A stretch of DNA of 64,000 nt from Aquisphaera insulae (GCF_011064615.1 NZ_JAALJH010000034.1:1-64000), one strand, 5' to 3'. Positions 38,601-46,292 are shown, counted from the stretch's first letter. Numbers and translations: made by a program. Notes: generated by a model from the letters alone, not told the origin.

Positions 38601-39454
38601 CCGCGGGCCACGGCGATGAGCAGGGGCGTGAGCCCGCGGCCGTCGCGCTGCTCGAGATCCGCGCCGCCGACTGCGAGCAGAGCGACGATATCGGCATGTC
38701 CCTCCCGGAGTGCCAGGTCAAGAGGTGTCCTGTCGAAGATCTTCTCCTCTGGATCGGCGCTCGCCGCGAGCAGGATGCGCACTGCCTCGACATGGCCGTA
38801 TTGAGCCGCGGCCTGAAGTGGCGAGTAGGCATCGTTCGCCGCGGACGTCAGGTCTGATCCCGCTTCCGCCAGGGTTCGCACCGCGCCGACCTGGCCGAGC
38901 AGGGCTGCGATGCCGACGGGCCGCATGCCGTGGTGATCGACCGTGTTGAGATCGGCCCCCGATTGGATCAAGGTGTCAACGATCTCGTCGCGTCCGAACG
39001 CCGCTGCGTAGGCGAGTGCCGTGAAGCCATCGCGGTCCGTCCGTTTCACATCGGCACCGGCGCCCCGCAGCATGGCGACGATTCCCGCATGGCCGGCCGC
39101 GGCGGCGGTCATCAGCGGCGATGGCCCGTCCTGGTTCCCCTTGCGGCGTCCGCGGACGGTAAGCTGGCCGCCCAGGATCGGCCAGATCCGGTCGATCAGG
39201 CCGCGGCGGCAGACGACCGCAAGGATCGGGCCCGTGGGCGGCTCGTTCGAGTCGTCGCCCGGCGGCAGCACCGGGGCGTTGACGTCGGCCCCGGCCTCGA
39301 TCAGGGCACGGACGGCGGCGACGTGTCCGGCCTCGGCGGCGATCAGGAGCGGCGTCCTCCCCTCGTCGTCGCGAGCCTCGATGTCTGCCCTCTCGTGGAC
39401 CAGGTCGCGGATCACTTCCGCCTCGCCGCGCCGCGAGGCTTCGTGGAGAGTCAT
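35618..39454 (-). CDS. Large ankyrin-repeat protein with a C-terminal DUF4253-like domain
   Basis: 1278 residues. From residue 1 to about 1050 it is an almost unbroken array of some 25-30 ankyrin repeats with the consensus G-x-TPLLIAAExGHxxAVRxLLxAGADVN. There is no signal peptide or membrane segment, so it is probably cytoplasmic and a protein-binding scaffold. The last 210 residues are different, with conserved-looking stretches DDPYVAIAALCAPGTDFGW and SHWLELEFTTPIADPAELV. They resemble DUF4253-type domains that accompany ankyrins or immunity-like proteins; this resemblance is from memory and uncertain. It begins with MTLHEASRRGEAEVIRDLV directly in the first repeat. The stretch between about 380 and 460 is a weak, insertion-bearing repeat region. 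The partner is unknown. Confidence 0.88.
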   Translation of the reverse strand: MTLHEASRRGEAEVIRDLVHERADIEARDDEGRTPLLIAAEAGHVAAVRALIEAGADVNAPVLPPGDDSNEPPTGPILAVVCRRGLIDRIWPILGGQLTVRGRRKGNQDGPSPLMTAAAAGHAGIVAMLRGAGADVKRTDRDGFTALAYAAAFGRDEIVDTLIQSGADLNTVDHHGMRPVGIAALLGQVGAVRTLAEAGSDLTSAANDAYSPLQAAAQYGHVEAVRILLAASADPEEKIFDRTPLDLALREGHADIVALLAVGGADLEQRDGRGLTPLLIAVARGDRAALRHLLAAGVDLNRALTGGKRSEGFGPQALPQGATALHLAACREEPECVADLLAAGADPQWQDSLGFTPLALALATGDVKAADLLRSAAPPTEDEIPVLRAYELIAAVRRGDELAVRASLAAGADPRATIPDTFKYHYLLRCELRDNFGDFDPSRDRGPGTFGDAGRSALALAIERGHESIAAVLLAAGASTEGTAGSRLGRKETIPLGVAAEKGPRELVQSLLTAGANVEEADPNGQTPIFRAAEAGHADIVRDLIAAGARVDLKDHNRQTPLELAAQGGNPDCVRALLDAGATPRPRDLTNAALHGHVETAIVLLDALKVRNIEPEPKTLGSAVFSKKIDLVRHLLEAGVDPSRHDSSDLSPLEWACESGIEMVRLLLDAGADLNATRPQGPSIRSGIFSGGPDVLRLLLERGADPDGRIGDASKRETALITLSGQGLKSHWTWTRNPDFQTRAWAHGLEMVRILIAHGADLEARDEAGGRTALMHAAEEAREDIVRVLLEAGAKVDARDDRDSRTALHWAAHAGRTGAARLLIAAGADVLAEDADGLTPEDLARRGRHETLARELHAQAADRPRPGKSLTGRLCKAVEAGDVDAIRTLVDAGADVNARLSGGKTPLLIAVEQGYTQAVEMLLAAGADPNKRDADDLTPLMAAIEANRLEFVRLLLAAGADPDAGAPTHRSDERRTPLLVVIDNASDAVPAGADAEDESLARKVPLAMIRALIDAGADVNLADDDGSQPLWYALDVHEPEIAEILLAAGAGGDEVSAAYLKARELSRAARSPEFLSQAGAFAAHYDVESQPLIGHPSSRDFRNPDRLGRFPLGPTIGAQFETTRAVSEAILADQENWRRRGVFPVRTEAYRMTRDDDSFGGFDFDGDTQKIGLLPTDDPYVAIAALCAPGTDFGWVCPAFTIRDLRSLEADFPFRLIGCSSHWLELEFTTPIADPAELVRRLLTIRMTLGVTGLSEYPEEEELMEYFGSHARIGFYWE

Positions 39455-39591
39455 CGTTCTTGCTCCTCCAGGCCGAATCGGCGGCCGTGTCTGTACCAGC
39501 GTTCATGATACCCCGTCGTCGAAGGCAATCTCCTCCCTCCGTCGTCGACCGCGCCCGATCGAGGCCGACGAGAATCGAACTCCCGCGTCCC

Positions 39592-39620
39592 TTGACGTGC
39601 CCTTTGGTCGTATATACAAC
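39592..39620 (+). promoter_or_regulatory. Promoter-like boxes with operator copy 1 (GTCGTA-TA-TACAAC)
   Basis: TTGACG (39592-39597), 17 bp, then TACAAC (39615-39620). The palindrome GTCGTATATACAAC at 39607-39620 overlaps the -10 box and matches the second copy at 39674 in its two half-sites except one base. Overlap of -10 and palindrome suggests repression. Confidence 0.55.
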
Positions 39621-39673
39621 TTACTCGTGGGCCGTGAAGTCGAGGTTCTCTGGCGGATCGCCGCGGCGCAAAA

Positions 39674-39687
39674 GTTGTAAATACAAC
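39674..39687 (+). promoter_or_regulatory. Operator copy 2 (GTTGTA-AA-TACAAC)
   Basis: A perfect palindrome with 6-bp arms and a 2-bp centre, ending immediately before the GAAGGGG ribosome site of the ferredoxin/SCP2 gene. Its centre is 67 bp from that of copy 1, so two bound dimers could loop or cooperate. Confidence 0.6.
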
Positions 39688-39697
39688 GAAGGGGCGA

Positions 39698-41029
39698 ATG
39701 ATGGCGAAACTGGACGAACATCCGAGCGTGGTCCGCCACCGCGAGCGGCCGAGGACGGTCGAGGCGACGGCGCTCGATGCGGGATGGCTGCGGCAGATCT
39801 GCCTGGACGCCGGCGCCGACGACGTCGGGTTCGTCGCGATCGACCGGCCGGAGCTCGGCGAGCAGCGGTCCGAGATCCTCGCGGCCTTCCCCGGGGTGCG
39901 GACGCTCGTCAGCCTCGTCTGCCGGCTCAACCCCGAGCCGATCCGGAGCCCGGCCCGGTCGATCGCCAATCAGGAGTTTCATGCAAACTATGATCACGTC
40001 AACGAGGTAACGCGACGGATCGTCCGGGTCCTGGGCGATGCGGGCGTGCCGGCGATGAATCCCGCCTCCGCCTTCCCGATGGAGATGGACCGCTATCCGG
40101 GGCGGATCTGGGTCGTGGCGCACAAGCCGGTCGCGGTCGCCGCCGGGCTGGGGCAGATGGGGATTCATCGCTGCGTCATCCATCCGGTCTTCGGCAGCTT
40201 CATCAACCTCGGGACGGTCCTGGTGGGGCGTGAGGTCTCGGACCAGGGAGCGCCCGTCGATTTCAACCCGTGTGTCGAGTGCAAGCTCTGCGTGGCGGCA
40301 TGCCCGGTGGGGGCCATCGGGCCGGACGGGCATTTCAGCTTCTCGGCCTGCGTGACGCACAACTATCGCGAGTTCATGAGCGGCTTCACCGACTGGGTCG
40401 CGACGATCGCGGACAGCCGCGACGGCGATGACTACCGGCGCCGGGTCCCGGCGAGCGAGTCGGCGTCGATGTGGCAGAGCCTGTCGTTCAAGGCCAACTA
40501 CAAGGCCGCCTACTGCGTCGCGGTCTGTCCCGCCGGCGAGGATGTCATCGGCCCGTTCCTCGATGACCGAAAGGGCTTCCTCGAGACGGTCGTCGATCCG
40601 CTCAAGGTCAAGGAGGAGCCGGTCTACGTCGTCCCCGGCTCGGACGCGGAGGCGCACGTCGCCAGGCGATTCCCGAGCAAGACCATCCGGCGGGTGCGTG
40701 GGCTTCGGCCGGTCTCCATCGCGGGGTTCCTGTTCGGGATGAAGCTCAACTTCCAGCGCGAGGCGTCGCGAGGGCTCTCCGCGACCTATCACTTCATTTT
40801 CACCGGCCGGGAGCCGGCCGAGGCGACCGTCGAGATTCGCGATCGTGGGCTCACGGTCCGACAAGGGCTCGCGGGCGAGGCCCAGGTCCGCGTCACGGCC
40901 GACAGCGACACCTGGATCGGCTTCCTGAACGGCACGCGAAGTCTGGTCTGGGCCATGCTACGGAGGAAGGTCCGGGTCCGCGGCCGTTTGCGGCTGCTCG
41001 CCGCCTTCGCGAAGTGCTTCCCGAGCTGA
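39698..41029 (+). CDS. 4Fe-4S ferredoxin (QueG-like core) fused to SCP2 sterol-carrier domain
   Basis: 443 residues. Residues 20-180 resemble the N-terminal part of epoxyqueuosine-reductase-type proteins (DDVGFVAIDRPEL, AGLGQMGIHRCVIHP). The ferredoxin motif C192-x2-C195-x2-C198-x3-C202-P (CVECKLCVAACP) follows, with a second cysteine set including C273 and C277 (YCVAVCPAG). Residues 335-443 are an SCP2-like lipid-binding domain (YHFIFTGREPAEATVEIRDR, DSDTWIGFLNG). QueG itself needs no SCP2 domain, so this is probably a different redox protein acting on a hydrophobic substrate. The start has GAAGGGG 8 bp before, preceded by the paired palindromes, so it is likely repressor-controlled. Confidence 0.8.
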   Translation: MMAKLDEHPSVVRHRERPRTVEATALDAGWLRQICLDAGADDVGFVAIDRPELGEQRSEILAAFPGVRTLVSLVCRLNPEPIRSPARSIANQEFHANYDHVNEVTRRIVRVLGDAGVPAMNPASAFPMEMDRYPGRIWVVAHKPVAVAAGLGQMGIHRCVIHPVFGSFINLGTVLVGREVSDQGAPVDFNPCVECKLCVAACPVGAIGPDGHFSFSACVTHNYREFMSGFTDWVATIADSRDGDDYRRRVPASESASMWQSLSFKANYKAAYCVAVCPAGEDVIGPFLDDRKGFLETVVDPLKVKEEPVYVVPGSDAEAHVARRFPSKTIRRVRGLRPVSIAGFLFGMKLNFQREASRGLSATYHFIFTGREPAEATVEIRDRGLTVRQGLAGEAQVRVTADSDTWIGFLNGTRSLVWAMLRRKVRVRGRLRLLAAFAKCFPS

Positions 41030-41047
41030 TGACCCCCCCCGCGGGAC

Positions 41048-41119
41048 TGAGCCCGGCCGGACTCGAACCGACAACCCGCTGATTAAGAGTCTGCTGCACT
41101 GACAATTGAGCTCGAGCTC
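41048..41119 (-). pseudogene. Degenerate tRNA-Lys(CTT) copy
   Basis: On the minus strand, a 33-base block covering the anticodon loop, 3' anticodon stem and T arm is identical to the tRNA-Lys at 35502 except for one base. The acceptor stem is different but fully paired (GAGCTCG with CGGGCTC). Defects: one base is missing between acceptor and D stem, the D loop has GT instead of GG, the D stem has a T-T mismatch and the anticodon stem an A-A mismatch. It therefore looks non-functional or decaying. The acceptor stem, though, has no mismatch, so a variant or regulatory tRNA-like RNA cannot be excluded. Confidence 0.65.
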
Positions 41120-41128
41120 GACGAAGGC

Positions 41129-41566
41129 TCACTCTACGCGGCTCGGCCGGGCGGCGAGGATGGCGAGGATGTCGCCCAGCTCGACGGGCTTGACCAGGTG
41201 ATGGGCGAAGCCCGCTTCCCTCGACCGACGACGGTCTTCCTCCTGGCTGTAACCGGAGACGGCGACGAGGACGGCGTCTCGCCCCGGGCCTTCTTCGCGG
41301 AGTCGGGCGGCGACCTGGTAGCCATTCATGATCGGCAGGCCAATGTCCATGAGGATGAACTCCGGCCTCTTCTCCCGGGCGAGGACCAGGGCGTCCGCTC
41401 CGCTGTGGGCCGTCGCGACCTCGTGCCCCAGCACCTCGAGGAGCATGGCCAGGCTGCGGGCCATGTCCGGGTTGTCGTCGACCACCAGGATCCGCCGGCG
41501 CACATCCGCTGCTCCGGGCGGGGAGTGGGACGATGGGCGGTCGCTCGGGGAGTAGATCTCGGACAT
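41129..41566 (-). CDS. Single-domain response regulator (CheY-like receiver)
   Basis: 145 residues, of which about 24-140 form a receiver domain: acidic pocket D30/D31 (LVVDDN), phosphoacceptor D74 (ILMDIGLP), S104 (AVSGYS) and K126 (LVKPVELGD). There is no output domain. The 20-residue N-terminal extension is Ser/Pro-rich. No histidine kinase is adjacent, so it is an orphan. It probably works as a phosphorylation-dependent protein-protein switch. Confidence 0.88.
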   Translation of the reverse strand: MSEIYSPSDRPSSHSPPGAADVRRRILVVDDNPDMARSLAMLLEVLGHEVATAHSGADALVLAREKRPEFILMDIGLPIMNGYQVAARLREEGPGRDAVLVAVSGYSQEEDRRRSREAGFAHHLVKPVELGDILAILAARPSRVE

Positions 41567-41685
41567 CGGGGAGGCCTTCTCTCGGAAAGGAATGCGGATC
41601 CGGACCGCTCGCGTCCGGGGCGGCGATCATGGCTCCAGCCTATCGGGTCCACGCCTCGGCGGCCAAGCCGGGATTCTCGGACTGG

Positions 41686-42276
41686 TCATCGAGCCATCGA
41701 TTCATCGGAGAACGACGACTCCGCGCCTTCACCCCAGGATTCGGTTTCGAAGGCCAGCAGACTGTCCTGCACCGGATCGAAACTCCCGGGGGAGATCCCG
41801 GCCTTGTGGTAGAGGGCCGACAGGAACTCCTCCGGGGTCCGCAGCCCGAAGTGCAGCGGGACCTCCGGCAGGAGCAGCCCGGACCGCCTCCACCGCTTCA
41901 CGATCAGGCCGTGACGGCCCACGACGATCTCCTCGGGCGCGATCGGCTTCGGGACGGTGAGCGCGCTGATGCGGATGCTCAGCCCGGGCAACTCCTCGGG
42001 CGTGACCGGCGAGAATCGGGGGTCATCCGTGGCTGATGCGATGGCCTCTCGGATGATGGACTCGATGAGGGGGCGGGTGGGGTTGCACTCACCACGGCAG
42101 CCTCGAAGCTCGCCTCCGTCGCGGCGTCTGAGGGTGATGAAGGCTCCTCGCGCCTCGAGCAGGCAGGGGGCCCGAGTGTCGACCCGGATGACGGCCTCGT
42201 GGTCCAGATATTCCGCGATGGCCCTGCGGGCCGCACCGATCGCCAGGGCGCGTTCCTCTTCTCCGACGGGAAGCAT
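41686..42276 (-). CDS. AMMECR1-domain protein
   Basis: 196 residues; the start at 42276 has GGGAGG 5 bp upstream and removes ten residues of a longer frame. It has the AMMECR1 fold signature: GAFITLRRRDGGELRGCRGE (the LRGC(I)G motif) at about 60-80, then IIREAIASATDDPRFSPVTPEEL and LRISALTVP-type strands, ending with the family's EEFLSALYHKAGI. AMMECR1 proteins are conserved from archaea to humans and their biochemical role is unsettled; in many bacteria they sit next to MEMO-family or radical-SAM genes, neither of which is seen here. Confidence 0.85.
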   Translation of the reverse strand: MLPVGEEERALAIGAARRAIAEYLDHEAVIRVDTRAPCLLEARGAFITLRRRDGGELRGCRGECNPTRPLIESIIREAIASATDDPRFSPVTPEELPGLSIRISALTVPKPIAPEEIVVGRHGLIVKRWRRSGLLLPEVPLHFGLRTPEEFLSALYHKAGISPGSFDPVQDSLLAFETESWGEGAESSFSDESMAR

Positions 42277-42414
42277 GGAAACCTCCCTTCCTGTCCTTGC
42301 TATCATAGATCGGCCCGCCCGGCGGGGCGAGGCTGCGGTGCCGCGGCGATCCTCGACCTTGCCACCCTCGCCCGTAGAATGTGCGGGTGGAGTTCAGCGC
42401 GTGGAGACGACCGC

Positions 42415-43254
42415 ATGTTCGGCTTCCTCAGGCGGCGCCGCCGCGAACGAATCCGTGGCCGACCACTCCCGGAGGAATGGCTGCGGATCGTCCGCCGGAA
42501 CGTGCCGATATTCGACCGCCTCACGGATAGCGACCGCGAGGAATTGCTGGGACACGTCCAGGTCTTCGTCGAGGAGAAGTACTATGAGGGCTGCGGCGGC
42601 CTGGCGCTGACGGAGGAGATCCGGGTGACCATCGCGGCGGCGGCCTGCATACTCCTCCTCCACCGACAAACGGACTACTTCCCCGGGCTGACCTCCATCC
42701 TGGTCTACCCCGATGCTTACGTCGCGCCGACGACCACGCCGATGGGGGGCGGCCTGGTCATGGAGGAGAGCCAGATCCGACTCGGCGAGGCCTGGAAGGG
42801 GGGCGTCGTCGTGGTTTCCTGGAAGGACCTGATGGAGACCGCGGCCGGCCGCGACGACGGCCGCAACCTGGTCCTCCACGAGTTCGCCCATCTCCTGGAC
42901 ATGGAGGATGGGGCCGTGGACGGCACCCCGGTCCTCGAGACCCGAAAGCAGTACGCGCGGTGGTCGGCCGTCATGGAGCCCGCGTTCGAGCGGCTCCGCC
43001 GCGACCGGGCGCTCGGCCGGTACTCGGTCCTGGACCCCTACGGGGCCACCGATCCGGCCGAGTTCTTCGCGGTGGCGACCGAGGCATTCTTCGAAAAGCC
43101 TGGCGTGCTCCGCCGCCGCCAGCCCGACCTCTACGAGGAGCTGCGTGCCTTTTATCGTCAAGATCCGGATCGCTGGCAGCCGCGGTCGAGGGTCGCCCTC
43201 CACCAACCGGAGGTGGACACGGAGGAACTCCCGGCCGTCGAGGAGCCGTCGTGA
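42415..43254 (+). CDS. mtfA: MtfA-family zinc peptidase
   Basis: 279 residues, starting at MFGFLRRRRR with GGAGACG upstream; longer in-frame sequence reads through intergenic DNA. The gluzincin motif HEFAH is at 155-159 (LVLHEFAHLLDMEDGAVDGTP), with a downstream helix EFFAVATEAFFEKP that would supply the third zinc ligand. In E. coli MtfA is a cytoplasmic aminopeptidase that binds the repressor Mlc and so affects glucose-PTS expression; no PTS genes are near here. Its TGA overlaps an ATG (TGATG) of a possible long start of the next gene. Confidence 0.88.
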   Translation: MFGFLRRRRRERIRGRPLPEEWLRIVRRNVPIFDRLTDSDREELLGHVQVFVEEKYYEGCGGLALTEEIRVTIAAAACILLLHRQTDYFPGLTSILVYPDAYVAPTTTPMGGGLVMEESQIRLGEAWKGGVVVVSWKDLMETAAGRDDGRNLVLHEFAHLLDMEDGAVDGTPVLETRKQYARWSAVMEPAFERLRRDRALGRYSVLDPYGATDPAEFFAVATEAFFEKPGVLRRRQPDLYEELRAFYRQDPDRWQPRSRVALHQPEVDTEELPAVEEPS

Positions 43255-43364
43255 TGCGGCCGGCGGGAACCCATGGCGTGGCGGCCCCGCGGCCGGTAAG
43301 GTCGGCTCCCGGCGAGTCCTCGCCCCGCGAGATCAACGAGATTGGAATTGGGAGAGCCCCTGTC

Positions 43365-44072
43365 ATGGGTGGATCACGCCGTGAGGCGATTGGTGAGATG
43401 GTCGTCGTGATGATCATGATCTTCGCTGCTGCCGTCCCGTTCGCGACGTCAGGTCGGTCCGTCGCCGATGACACGGCTGCGGGTCGCCGCGTGCTCTTCG
43501 ACGGCAAGTCGCTCGAAGGCTGGACGAAGACCCCGTTCCCGGGCGCCGGTTCGGTGGAAGTGAAGGATGCGACGATCATCCTCTCGACGGGCCAGGCGAT
43601 GACGGGGATCACGACCACGCTCAAGGATCTGCCGAAAACCGACTACGAGCTGAGCTACGAGGCGATGAAGCTCTCCGGCCAGGACTTCTTCGCCGCCGCC
43701 ACGTTCCCGGTCGGCGACGCCTTCATCACCTTCGTCAACGGCGGCTGGGGGGGGAACGTCACGGGGCTCTCCAGCCTGGACGGGCAGGACGCCTCGGAGA
43801 ACGAGACGACCCGATCGTTCCGCTATGCCGAGAAGACCTGGTACAAGTTCCGCGTCCGCGTGACCGGCACCACGATTCGAACCTGGATCGACGGCAAGGA
43901 GATGGCGGCCGTACGATACAAGGGTCGCCGGGTGAATACCCGCATCGAGACCCGCCGCAACCAGCCGCTGGGGTTCGCCTCGTACGAGACGGCCGGCGCG
44001 ATCCGCAACGTCGAGGTCCGCCCGCTCACGCCCGCCGAGGTTACGCAGGCCGAGAAGCCCGAGGAGGAATGA
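43365..44072 (+). CDS. Exported DUF1080 (3-keto-disaccharide hydrolase-like) protein
   Basis: 235 residues. The start at 43365 has GGGAGAG 8 bp before it and gives a hydrophobic signal (EMVVVMIMIFAAAVPFA); an ATG at 43254 would add 37 residues. The rest is a single DUF1080 concanavalin-like domain opening with VLFDGKSLEGW and ending NVEVRPLTP. These domains are very numerous in planctomycetes and are thought to bind or cleave sugars (some act on 3-keto-glycosides). Enzymatic activity here is unproven. The stop overlaps the MFS start (ATGA), so the two are probably coupled. Confidence 0.82.
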   Translation: MGGSRREAIGEMVVVMIMIFAAAVPFATSGRSVADDTAAGRRVLFDGKSLEGWTKTPFPGAGSVEVKDATIILSTGQAMTGITTTLKDLPKTDYELSYEAMKLSGQDFFAAATFPVGDAFITFVNGGWGGNVTGLSSLDGQDASENETTRSFRYAEKTWYKFRVRVTGTTIRTWIDGKEMAAVRYKGRRVNTRIETRRNQPLGFASYETAGAIRNVEVRPLTPAEVTQAEKPEEE

Positions 44073-45388
44073 CTGCCCCGATGGGAGAGGAGCCCCAGGA
44101 GCCCGCGGCCACCGGCCGCTACGCCGTATTCCGGGATATCGGCTTCCGCCACTACATCCTGGCGGGGATGGCCGTGACGATCGGCACCCAGATGCAGGGG
44201 GTCGCTGTCGGCTGGGAGATCTACGAGCGAACCGGCAGCAAGATGGCGCTCGGCATGGTGGGCCTGGCGCAGGTGCTGCCCGTCCTGCTGCTCGCCATCC
44301 CCTCCGGCCACGCGGCCGACCGCTACAGCCGGAAGTGGCAGATCGTGGCGGCCCTCGGCGTCCTCGTCGCCTCGTCGCTCGGCCTGGCCTGGCTCTCGAT
44401 CGCTCACGGGCCGGTCGAACTGATCTACGTCTTCCTGGTGCTCAACGGAATCGGGCAGTCGTTCAACCGCCCGGCGCGATGGGCAATCTTGCGGGAGATC
44501 GTCGATCGCGACGATCTGGTCTCCGCGATCACCTGGAACTCGAGCACCTGGCAGGTCGCCGCGGTGGCCGGCCCGGCGCTCGGCGGGCTGCTCGTCGCCC
44601 AGACGCGCGGGGCGACGGCGAGCTACCTCGGGAACGCGGCTTGCTGCACCCTGGGCGCCGTCCTGATGGCGACGCTCCGGCCGCGGCCGATCGCCCGGGA
44701 CGTACAGCCGGTGTCGCTGGCCTCGCTGCTTGCCGGGCTCCGGTTCGTCTTCCGGACCGACCTGCTCCTGGCCACGATGACCCTGGACCTGTTCGCGGTC
44801 CTGCTCGGCGGCGCGTCGGCCCTCCTCCCGGTCTTCGCGCGAGACATCCTCAAGACCGGGCCCGAAGGCCTGGGCTGGCTGCGAGCGGCCCCCTCCATCG
44901 GCTCGTTCGCGATGGCGATCATGCTGGCACACCTGCCGCCGCTCCGGCGGGCGGGCGTGACGCTCCTGGGGGCGGTGGTCGGGTTCGGCGCGGCGACGAT
45001 CGTCTTCGGCCTGTCCACCAATCCGTATCTCTCGTTCGCCATGCTCCTGCTCACCGGGGCGTTCGACAACATCAGCGTCGTGGTCCGCCAGACGCTGGCG
45101 CAGCTCCTGACGCCGGACTCGATGCGGGGGCGGGTGTCGGCCGTGAACACGATCTTCATCACCTCGTCGAACGAGCTGGGCGAATTCGAGTCGGGGGTCG
45201 TCGCGAGCTGGCTGGGGACGGTGCCGGCCGTGGTGGTCGGAGGCGTCGGGACGATCCTCGTGGTGCTCTCCGTCGCCGCGAGGTGGCCGCGGCTGGCGGC
45301 CCTCGGTAGGCTGGGCGAGCTGGAGCCGCCGGGAACCGCGGCGGTATCGATCGAGGAGGATGAAGAGGCGCGGGCGACTCCGCCGTGA
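44069..45388 (+). CDS. MFS exporter (EntS/MFS_3-like)
   Basis: 439 residues with 12 predicted hydrophobic segments. The motif AIPSGHAADRYSRKWQ (about 76-91) is the MFS loop 2-3 signature and FLVLNGIGQSFNRPARWAIL (around 125-145) is typical of the EntS/MFS_3 group, as is DSMRGRVSAVN near 350. The family exports siderophores, drugs or metabolites in exchange for protons. The substrate is unknown. It follows a DUF1080 sugar-binding protein with an ATGA overlap and a GGAGGA ribosome site, so a sugar-related or shared export role is possible but inferred. Confidence 0.85.
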   Translation: MTAPMGEEPQEPAATGRYAVFRDIGFRHYILAGMAVTIGTQMQGVAVGWEIYERTGSKMALGMVGLAQVLPVLLLAIPSGHAADRYSRKWQIVAALGVLVASSLGLAWLSIAHGPVELIYVFLVLNGIGQSFNRPARWAILREIVDRDDLVSAITWNSSTWQVAAVAGPALGGLLVAQTRGATASYLGNAACCTLGAVLMATLRPRPIARDVQPVSLASLLAGLRFVFRTDLLLATMTLDLFAVLLGGASALLPVFARDILKTGPEGLGWLRAAPSIGSFAMAIMLAHLPPLRRAGVTLLGAVVGFGAATIVFGLSTNPYLSFAMLLLTGAFDNISVVVRQTLAQLLTPDSMRGRVSAVNTIFITSSNELGEFESGVVASWLGTVPAVVVGGVGTILVVLSVAARWPRLAALGRLGELEPPGTAAVSIEEDEEARATPP

Positions 45389-45443
45389 CGCGGCACCCGG
45401 CGGCTGATTTCCTGGGTCACATCGAGAAGGAAAGGCGAGATCC

Positions 45444-46211
45444 ATGAATCGGAAGTCGAGCGGCAAGGGCGCCTCGATGGCGGCGATGACGGCGGCGGCC
45501 GGCCTCGTCGCGGGCGCGGCGTGGGCGGGCCAGGAAGGGTCGGGGAAGCAAGAGAAGCCGAGGGCCGGGCACGAGGCCAAGGACGTACAAGGCGGCAGGG
45601 TGGACCACAAGATCAACGCCCAGTTCGAGAAGGCCGACGTCCGCGATTACATCAAGAAGTTCGAGTCCGAGGATCGGGAGGTCTTCGCCCGACGATCGGA
45701 GATCGTGTCCTCGCTCGGGCTGAGGCCCGGCATGGCCGTCGCGGACATCGGCGCCGGGACCGGCCTGTTCACCCGATTGATGGCCGACGCCGTCGGGCCG
45801 GAAGGCAAGGTCTACGCCGTGGACGTGGCGAGGAATTTCCTGGACTACATCGCGGAGCGGGCGAAGCAGGATGGCACGGGCCAGATCATCACCGTGAAGG
45901 GATCGCAGGTTTCCACGAACCTGAAGCCCGGCTCCGTGGACCTGGTCTTCCTGTGCGACGTCTACCACCACCTGGAGGACCACGAGAAGGTCCTCGCCTC
46001 GATCCGCGCGGCCCTCCGCGACGGCGGCCGCCTCGTGCTCGTCGAGTTCGACCGTGTGGAGGGGAAGAGCTCGAAATTCGTCCTCGACCACATCCGCGCC
46101 GACCAGGCCACGTTCCGCCGCGAGATCATCGCGGCCGGATTCGGGCCGGTCCCGGGCTACCACGCTCCGCGATTGAAGGAGAACTTCGTGGCCATGTTCA
46201 AAAAACGCTGA
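45444..46211 (+). CDS. Class I SAM-dependent methyltransferase with an apparent export signal
   Basis: 255 residues. Residues 1-33 look like a signal peptide (basic start, AAMTAAAGLVAGAAWA), then a charged linker. Motif I is VADIGAGTGLFTRLM (about 98-112), with VYAVDVA as the acidic end of strand 2, LVFLCDVYHHLEDHEKVLAS (motif IV region) and LRDGGRLVLVEFDR. This is a UbiE/Methyltransf_11-type fold. Export of a SAM-dependent enzyme would be odd, because SAM is cytoplasmic; the N-terminus may instead be an anchor, or the true start further in. The start has GAGAAGGAAAGGCGAG upstream. Confidence 0.82.
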   Translation: MNRKSSGKGASMAAMTAAAGLVAGAAWAGQEGSGKQEKPRAGHEAKDVQGGRVDHKINAQFEKADVRDYIKKFESEDREVFARRSEIVSSLGLRPGMAVADIGAGTGLFTRLMADAVGPEGKVYAVDVARNFLDYIAERAKQDGTGQIITVKGSQVSTNLKPGSVDLVFLCDVYHHLEDHEKVLASIRAALRDGGRLVLVEFDRVEGKSSKFVLDHIRADQATFRREIIAAGFGPVPGYHAPRLKENFVAMFKKR

Positions 46212-46232
46212 TGCGTAAAGCTCATGAATTTG

Positions 46233-46268
46233 TAGGGCGTGTCGATTGAGAGGCGGGCACACCCTACC
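46233..46268. terminator. Stem-loop between convergent genes (GTAGGGcGTGT / ACACCCTAC)
   Basis: A 10-bp stem with one bulged C encloses a 16-nt loop between the methyltransferase (plus) and the prenyltransferase-fold gene (minus). There is no U-tract. The sequence type recalls interspersed GTAGGGTGTG...CACACCCTAC elements of planctomycete genomes (from memory), so it may be a small repeat that also ends transcripts. Confidence 0.4.
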
Positions 46269-46292
46269 CGGTTTCATCCGGCTTGCGAATGC

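Noticed and set aside
43823-45616. A 597-codon minus-strand frame over the MFS gene
   Set aside because: It is antisense to a gene with 12 membrane segments and MFS signatures; the frame is Arg/Gln/His-rich and featureless.
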